64,000 nt of DNA from Saccharina japonica (taxonomy: Eukaryota; Sar; Phaeophyceae; Laminariales; Laminariaceae), in contig MEHQ01004504.1 of the NCBI GenBank assembly GCA_008828725.1, positions 124,001 to 188,000 on the forward strand, read 5' to 3'. Every line of letters begins with the position of its first letter. Position 1 is the stretch's first letter. Below the pieces are notes generated by a model. The model saw nothing but the letters and a program-made list of their open reading frames with translations, was not told the origin of the DNA and did no database searches. Below are positions 57,840 to 64,000 of this stretch, in pieces. Position numbers and translations under genes: made by a program.

Positions 57840-58100
57840 GACGCATGCTACGGTACAGGTGCGCCATGTTTGTTCTGAGCTCTTCACTTGAGGAGCGTCA
57901 TACCTCGCCGAAAAAAAGGTTTTTTGGAGGAAAATGAAAGTGCTGCCGGATGAGAAATCTCATGACCGAGGTTTAGTATACACATTATTATTCGTCACAA
58001 AAAAAATGCATGTCCGACGAATTTGGGTTAAGGAGCCCGATCGTTCAGAAAACGATTCAGCCAAAAATTGTTACCCTAACGGTACCACTAATGACGCGTC
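57840..58100 (-). mobile_element. MITE of the 4-bp TSD family
   Basis: GACGCATGCTACGGTACAGG, CTCTTCACTTGAGGAGCGTC, GATGAGAAATCTCATGACCG and GGGTTAAGGAGCCCGATCGT follow the family order. The right end is worn. A partial copy precedes it at 57720-57800. Confidence 0.75.
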
Positions 58101-58165
58101 ACGTGCTACGATAAAGGTAGTACCTTTTGGATGAGGCGTTTTCGGGATGACCGGGCTCCTTACCA

Positions 58166-58441
58166 GACGCGTGCTATGATACAGGTTAGCACTTTTTTAG
58201 CTTATTTTGTTTCTGAATAACTAGGCTCTTTAACCCAAACCTCGTCTGTTATTCGGTTATATCATACCAGGTAGGTTTTTGATTTGTTTTTGCATTGTAC
58301 AGCCAGACCATGGGATTGATTGTCCTTCGGGTACCCACTTCTATTTTCTCCCAAGATATGTATTTTGAGTGAAGCATGCAGCCCCTCAAATAAGGAGGTT
58401 CAGATACACAATGGCGAACCTCTACCGGCGTAGCATGCGTC
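58166..58441 (+). mobile_element. diverged MITE of the 4-bp TSD family
   Basis: The ends are GACGCGTGCTATGATACAGG and CTACCGGCGTAGCATGCGTC. The interior keeps the CATGGGATTGATTGTCC and CCCCTCAAATAAGGAGG landmarks. The 4-bp flanks do not match. Confidence 0.75.
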
Positions 58442-58529
58442 AGCCCTAAATCGACGGAATTCCATTCTTAGTTTGCATTATTTGTTTCTTTGTAACTTAC
58501 TGTTAACGCCGATCTAAAACAGTTTTAGG

Positions 58530-58781
58530 GACGCGTGCTACGGTAAGGGTAAGCACATTTTGGCTGAATCGTTTTCTGAACGATCGGGCTCCTTAACCCC
58601 AAATTCGTCGGACATTCATTTTTTTTGTGACGAATAATGTGTGTACTAAACCTCGGTCATGAGATTTCTCATCCGGCAGCACTTTCATTTTTCTCCGAAA
58701 GCCTTTTTTTCGGCGAGGTATGACGCTCCTTGAGTAAAGATCTCAGAACAAACATGGCGCACCTCTATCGTAGCATGCGTC
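58530..58781 (+). mobile_element. MITE of the 4-bp TSD family, near-identical to 33910-34155
   Basis: It begins GACGCGTGCTACGGTAAGGG and ends CTCTATCGTAGCATGCGTC. The flanks are TAGG and TCGG, a 4-bp duplication with one difference. Confidence 0.85.
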
Positions 58782-58945
58782 TCGGGTTAGGTATAGAGTC
58801 CCGCAAATGACCACCCTCAGACAAAAAACACGGCGCACCTGCATGCAGGCCACGACCGTAGCATAGCATGCGTCCGTGGGATTGTTCATCGTGTATCACG
58901 TTTTATTTCACAGCGAAAATCATTTTTTGATTTCGTATGAGTATA

Positions 58946-59181
58946 GACGCGTGCTACGGTAGAGATAGCACTTTTTGGCTGAATCGTTTCCTGAACGATC
59001 GGGCTCCTTAACCCAAACTCGTCGAACTTTCATTTTCTTGACGAAAAAGTTTTAGAGTGTATTTCGGTCATGACATTTCGCATCCGGCAGCACTTTCATT
59101 TTCCTCCAAAATCCTTTTTTCGGTGAGGGAGAACGCTCCTTAAGTGAGGAGCTTAGGTGCACCTCTATCGTAGCATGCGTC
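58946..59181 (+). mobile_element. MITE of the 4-bp TSD family (intact copy)
   Basis: It begins GACGCGTGCTACGGTAGAG and ends CTCTATCGTAGCATGCGTC, flanked by TATA on both sides. The interior is very similar to the copies at 33910 and 58530. Confidence 0.9.
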
Positions 59182-60501
59182 TATAGACTTCAGCACGTGG
59201 AGAGCCTCCGAAACAACCTGGTGCCAACCTACAGTAGCATATATATATAAGTTTCTTCATGACTGTTACGTTGCGGGCTCTTGAGCGTACCACTCTCATC
59301 CAGGATGCAAGGACCGCTTGCGAATATGAGCATTTTTGTCGCAATTTGGACCTCATTCGTGTCACGCGTCGCCGGTTTTCGGACACGCGATGGTTGATCG
59401 ACCCCTCCCCCACACGAACACGCCTCTTGTTTGCTTTCCGTTCATCAGAGCCTCCAACTCCCCCCTCCCTCCCTCCCTCCCTCGCTCGCTCCTCCCTCCC
59501 TCGCTCGCGCCTCGTGTGGGAGTGTGTCCATACCATTCAGAAAGCCCTGCAATATGCCGTAGCTCGAGGGGGTCAAGCTCTAGACCGCGCAGACCCGATA
59601 CGGTATGTGTTTCATCCACGTAACATCCACCGCCCGCCGTTAGCAGGCCACCTGATCGTCATATTGTAAGTGCCCACGAAAATGGCCCGGGTGTGTCTGG
59701 AGGAGTTATGACTTCACTTCACCGACCAATCAGTAGGTTCTTCCCCCTTCAACAGCCCCCCTCCCGGCATCGTAGGGATGCGTCGCTCTATGGAAAAACG
59801 ACCACCACACCATCCATGGGCATGAGTACAGCCCCTCCCGTCCCACCTCTTTGGAACCTGCCCTAGCCGGCGCGTAAGATCCCCGGAAACTTCCTGCGTA
59901 CCCCTTTTGCGCATACGTGGAGGGGTCCTTCCCAGCCACACGAGACAATGAACAGGTTATGACCGTCTCCAACAGCCACCGCTCTATTTTTTCCTCCTTC
60001 TCCTCCTCCTCCTCCTCCTACCTTCTGGGTCATACTACCGGTATGGCCTACTTCCGATAGTAGCCTTGAGGCCACTACTCTATATGCAGAAGTCCAAAAC
60101 ATAAACTACTATTTTTGTTCGAGATTGACACGAATAATGTCTCCTGTAATTACGAGAATGTCTCTCAAGAATCTCCCACACGCGGAAAAAACAACAAAAG
60201 CAAGTTCGTCGGACTGTTTCTACAATAGGGGGGGTACCCACATTTTCACTACCGGGTTTTGGCCACTCGGACAGGTGGCTCCGAATCTAGCTCAAAATCG
60301 GACCTGAATATAGTTTGTTCGCGTCACGTAACAAAACCTCCAATGGCGGTGCATACAGAACAACAATAACCAATATCAAAATAATGTTATGAGTACAACG
60401 AAGTAAAGCAGTCACTCGGCCGAGTGGCTCTGTGCAGGCAAAATCGAAGCACCTATACACGACCAGCACCAGTCTTCGTACGTGTAGCTCAGCCGAGCGT
60501 T
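59182..60501. other. intergenic; CCCT-rich tract and a diverged dispersed repeat
   Basis: A CCCTCCCTCCCTCC/CGCTCGCTCC tract lies at 59460-59510, inside an unrecognised frame of 136 codons (plus, 59259-59669). A weak copy of the dispersed 110-bp repeat lies at 59735-59850. No gene is supported. Confidence 0.4.
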
Positions 60502-60915
60502 TTAGCATCCGACGGGATCGTACGAATCGAGGGTGACGGTGAAGGTCTCCGTTTAGGGGATCGTCCGAGGTCGGTAGGGACCTGTACGATGGGTAGTAGT
60601 CGTCGTCCGTGAATAGACGCCGCCTGGCCCTGTCGTCACCGGCGAGGGTCTCACCGTCGTTCAGCAGGGTGGGAGTTGCTGCTCTCGACCACCCCTTCCT
60701 CGGCCCACACCACCGCCGCGCCGCCCATCGTTACCGTGAGCTTCCAATTGATCCCGCGGTGGTCGAACGATAGAAGCGCGAAAAAGACGGTAGTCGCCGA
60801 GCATCGCGTCGCCCGAAAGCCCGCTGAAAACGACGAAGCTCGAGCCCGTATCCGGGTTGCCATCGGTCCAACCGCCGGGCACCACGATCGCCAAGAAACC
60901 TACCGCCTATGTGGG
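60502..60915 (-). pseudogene. frameshifted copy of the last exon of the WSC/DUF2135 gene
   Basis: The minus strand reads GGWTDGNPDTGSSFVVFSGL then SGDAMLGDYRLF. It continues in another frame with WKLTVTMGGAAVVWAEEGVV. The terminal DNA again matches the end of exon 11, down to GTCGGATGCTAA at 60502. Exon 11 at 32259-32669 has GGWTAGNPDTGFASSFEEYV, WTITVTMGGAVVWVEEGVL and GTTGGATGCTAA at the same places. At least two frame changes separate the blocks, one of them an extra base around CCCCTAAACGG near the end. No other exon of the gene is visible nearby and no convincing acceptor precedes it. It is a decayed partial duplicate. Confidence 0.85.
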
Positions 60916-61437
60916 CTCCCTCGTCGGTGAGAGGGCAGTCTGTTTCGGCGCGACGCGCTGTCGGTATACTTTCTGGTTAAGTAACAAAATTACTCAAGGG
61001 GGGGTGCGTTTGTTTGATGCAGTAAGGGTTATCAGGGCGGGGGCAACGACAGAGGTAGCTCTTGTCGGCCACTCAATTTGTGGCAGAGGGTGCGCTTCAC
61101 CCATGAAGAACTGCCCAATAAGGCGCACGCCATATAGGGCATGCCTTGTGTTTGGCCACTAGTTTCCGATCTAGCCCTAGGTCATGGGGCTTATCGTCGT
61201 CGGGGTAAGCCAGCAGGGGTTTCTCAATTTTGCTTTCGGGTGATACACAGAGTTCCTATACGTACTATAATCACGCGAGGAGCCTGAATATAGCTTGCAG
61301 GTGCACCCCTGCAGGACAATGCGTCATAAATAGTCTGGGAACACCCGGCGGGTACCTCGTGGAGATGCTGATTGGCTTGTGGCTGGCGTATGATGCCAGA
61401 TAGAGGCCGAAGTGCGGTTAGGCCGGTTCTTGTGCGC
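60916..61437. other. intergenic, MITE remnant
   Basis: GGTGATACACAGAGTTCCTA and GCAGGTGCACCCCTGCAGG near 61240-61320 look like a worn end of the 4-bp TSD MITE family. Nothing else is recognised. Confidence 0.4.
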
Positions 61438-61699
61438 GAGGCATGCTGCGATAGAGGTGCACCTTAGTATTTCTGGGGCTTCTGACTTGAGGAGCCCAAT
61501 ACTCGCCCAAAAACTGATATTTTGCAAAATTTGGAAAGGGAATCGAAATAACTATCCAATGGTCTATTGGTGTACCACAGATAATATAGCCAAACGAGAA
61601 TGGGTACTTCGTAAATGCCGACGGTTTGGGGTTAAGGAGCTCTGCCATTCAGAACACAAAACTATCCAAAAGTGCTACGACCTCTATCGTAGCACGCCA
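61438..61699 (-). mobile_element. diverged MITE of the 4-bp TSD family
   Basis: GAGGCATGCTGCGATAGAGG and CCTCTATCGTAGCACGCC form the ends. GACTTGAGGAGCCCAATACT and GGGGTTAAGGAGCTCTGCC are shared with the copies at 31727 and 42227. A plus-strand frame crossing it (61412-61864) is not a gene. Confidence 0.75.
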
Positions 61700-62943
61700 C
61701 TGCTCTGCTATTATGATATTGTGATGGAAGCTCTGCTCGGAAGATATTGTGCTGGGGACCCTAGCCCGGTGGTGCCGTTTGTAAGAGTTGATGATGCTCG
61801 TGAAGATGAGCAGGTGAAGAGAGTGATCGACGGGGCATGGTACCCGATGGATGGATATCGTTGAGCTCAAAGCCAAGACCCCAAGAACACCAAAAGATAT
61901 TTACTACGACGTTGTACTCGTAGACTCGTAGGGTCATGGGACCCCCCCCGGTTGTAGGTGGTCGATGAAGAAGCTTTCCCCGGTAATCTGAAACCGTCAC
62001 ATACTTCCTAAAAAATGAAACTGCCACTTTCTACCAAACCGACATCATTCTCGACATCATTCTCGCAAGACCAATGTGATACGACTAGGTGAGGTTGGAG
62101 TTTCATACTAGGGGTACTAGCAAGCCACTACTGCTCTATCTAGTACTGCTGCTGTCGCAGCTCACTACAAGTACCTACTGCACACCAACAGCATCGACTG
62201 AGTTGCCTCTGGCGCTCTACTACTATTACTTCTATCCCACTGTTACAGCTACAGCACACGAACTGCTACTTGTTTGTCGTGCGGAACACTTACTACGTCC
62301 AAGCTATGTTACTCCAGCAGCAACTTGAGAGTACTGACCATTTTGAGGTGGAGACGTACCAATCACTGACATACCTACCCCCGAGTATGACAAAACCTGT
62401 CGAGTCCGGTACCCGGGTATCCCACGGCCGGATGTGATATGAGTTTTGTGTGGTATTTTAGACAGAATAGGGCCATGCTCGACGAGAAACACACAGCCTA
62501 TTTATTTGGCGCTAAGCCCGTGAGGCTCATTTTTCGGTGCGCTGTCGCTACGTTTCGAAAACATTAGCAACACAGTCCATATTGGTGGGACGGTGCGGTG
62601 CGTCCGGGGGAGGGACATCGTACACCCCCATCAAAAGCCAGCTATCCGCCACAAGCGTGAAGGTTAAACGTGGTACCCCTACCGTGGGACTGCTCACCAC
62701 CCCAAATTGTTTTTGGGTGCATCCTAGGATAACGATAAGCAAATAAAAGCACAGACCCACTTATCCAGTGCCCGATCCGAATCAATACGTTTCTCGCGCT
62801 GCTGTCGTTCTGTCTCTAATTTTCGTAAATTTTGTTTTTGTTTTTGTTGTGTCAATGCCTACGTTTTCAGGGCTGAGGAACAAGGAGCTGCCGGAAAACA
62901 TCGCCGCCGCCATGGTTGCCGGCGTGTGTGCACCCCGTGTTCT
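61700..62943. other. intergenic, nothing recognised
   Basis: Frames are short. A duplicated CATCATTCTCGACATCATTC lies at 62041-62064. TAC/TGC triplet clusters lie at 62120-62270. Confidence 0.4.
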
Positions 62944-63216
62944 GACGCATGCTACGGTAGCCTGCATGCAGGTGCACCACGTTTTTTCTGAGGGTGGTTA
63001 CTTGAGGAGCTCCATACTAATAGTAAGTCAAAAACTGATTTTGGAGGGAAATAAAAAGGGCTACTCGATGAGCACTACCATGGACCAACCGTACACTTAT
63101 GTTTTTTGGCAACACGAGAAGGAAAGACCGACAGTTTTGGGTTAAGGTGCCCGATCATTTTAGAAAAGAAACAGCAAAAAGTTTCACTGGGACTACCTCT
63201 ATCGCAACACGCGTGT
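62944..63216 (-). mobile_element. MITE of the 4-bp TSD family
   Basis: GACGCATGCTACGGTAGCCT, then GGTTACTTGAGGAGCTCC, GGGTTAAGGTGCCCGATC and CCTCTATCGCAACACGCGT follow the family order. The right terminus is slightly altered. Confidence 0.75.
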
Positions 63217-63234
63217 TCTCCACCAACCCATACT

Positions 63235-63535
63235 CGTATAGATATAGGGGTGTTTTTTTTTATATGTTTTGGCTGAAACGATTTCTAAATGACGGGCGCT
63301 CCTTTACTCCCAAAATTGTCTGAATTTACCTCCTTGTGGTTGCTAAAATTTTCATTTTTACCCGTTTGGTCCACATGGGAGTCAGTTGTTGTTGTTGTTC
63401 GTCATCGTCGGTTTTTCTTCTTTTTTTTCTCCTTCCTTCGAAATCAGTTTTGACTTGCTTTTAGTATATACCTCCTCAAGTGAAAAGCGTCAGGTATTAT
63501 CGGGGGCGCCTCTATCTGCTACCGTAGCAAGCGTC
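63235..63535 (+). mobile_element. worn MITE of the 4-bp TSD family
   Basis: TTTTGGCTGAAACGATTTCT, GGGCGCTCCTTTACTCCC and, at the end, TCTGCTACCGTAGCAAGCGT retain the family order. The left end is lost. Confidence 0.6.
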
Positions 63536-64000
63536 GTTTTGGTCGATAGAAATTGCCGATTTTTGTCGAGAGATGCAGTGGGTTCTATAAAGGGTCAAAC
63601 CAACCCTCGGTTCAAGAGGAAGATATAGCATTAGATTACCTGGACGCTTGGATCTCGCGCAGCTGTATTTTTTTTCGAAACCGTCGTTCGGTCAATAGAC
63701 CGAAACCGTCGGTCAATACACACTCAACCCACGAAGTACGGGATGCACTTGTTTTTCTCTCCGTCATCTCCGACCGGTTGAGCTCATATCAACACAGCGT
63801 GGCACTCCCGGGTGTAACTACTTATGACAGCGTGAGTTTCATGTCTAGGGCTGCGGAGCTAATTGTTTTGTCCCCCCTCTTGCTTCTTGTTTTTGGGTTC
63901 CGTTTTTCTTTTACTGCGATTCTATAGGCGGTGGGCGGCTAGTCTTCCCCCGGGTCTGCGATACTCGGTGGAGGAGAGGACTACTACAAGCTCTTCACCG
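63536..64000. other. window end, nothing recognised
   Basis: A plus-strand frame of 124 codons (63553-63927) has no recognisable domain. ACCGTCGGTCAATA and ACCGTCGTTCGGTCAATAGA form a short local repeat at 63680-63716. Confidence 0.35.

Noticed and set aside
59259-59669. 136-codon plus-strand frame
   Set aside because: It crosses a CCCT-rich tract that produces Pro/Ser runs, and has no recognisable family.

Overview
The window looks like nuclear DNA of a brown alga (Phaeophyceae, probably Ectocarpus-like). Two genes carry tandem EsV-1-7 cysteine-rich repeats, a family known mainly from brown algae, their phaeoviruses and some other stramenopiles. A third gene is split into many small exons by long introns and encodes a secreted WSC-domain protein. 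The remainder is dense in microsatellites, minisatellites, MITEs and SINEs. I see no rRNA gene, no convincing functional tRNA, no bacterial-style operon and no recognisable retroviral or Polinton-like element.

Layout. 0-2.7 kb: no gene, with a 273-bp tandem duplication. 2.7-3.7 kb (minus): a 280-aa EsV-1-7 protein with four repeats, preceded by a long CAA/TTG microsatellite. 4-22 kb: gene-poor and full of repeats: a tRNA-derived repeat (8.1 kb), a GATAAC array (8.9 kb), two TCGCGA-rich arrays (10.8-11.4 kb), a 758-bp inverted-repeat transposon (17.4 kb) and a threefold 0.45-kb tandem repeat (20.2-21.6 kb). 22.5-26.5 kb (plus): a minisatellite, then a large single-exon EsV-1-7 gene with 18 tandem repeats and a C-terminal module shared with the 2.9-kb gene. 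26.5-32.2 kb: intergenic, first MITEs. 32.3-52.5 kb (minus): an 11-exon gene of 748 codons. I reconstructed it from splice sites with compatible phases throughout: signal peptide, discoidin-like domain, WSC domain, short Pro/Ser linker and two copies of a YfaP/DUF2135-like module. 52.6-55.3 kb: a SINE and a degenerate tandem array. 55.4-63.5 kb: a cluster of one MITE family, interrupted at 60.5-60.9 kb by a frameshifted copy of the last exon of the WSC gene.

The genes do not form a pathway. The EsV-1-7 proteins are probably zinc-binding and perhaps nuclear, like the developmental regulator IMMEDIATE UPRIGHT of Ectocarpus. The WSC protein is probably extracellular or cell-wall associated. The strongest results are the EsV-1-7 array and its paralogue, the spliced WSC/DUF2135 gene with its internal duplication, and a MITE family with 4-bp target duplications that itself hosts insertions of other transposon types.
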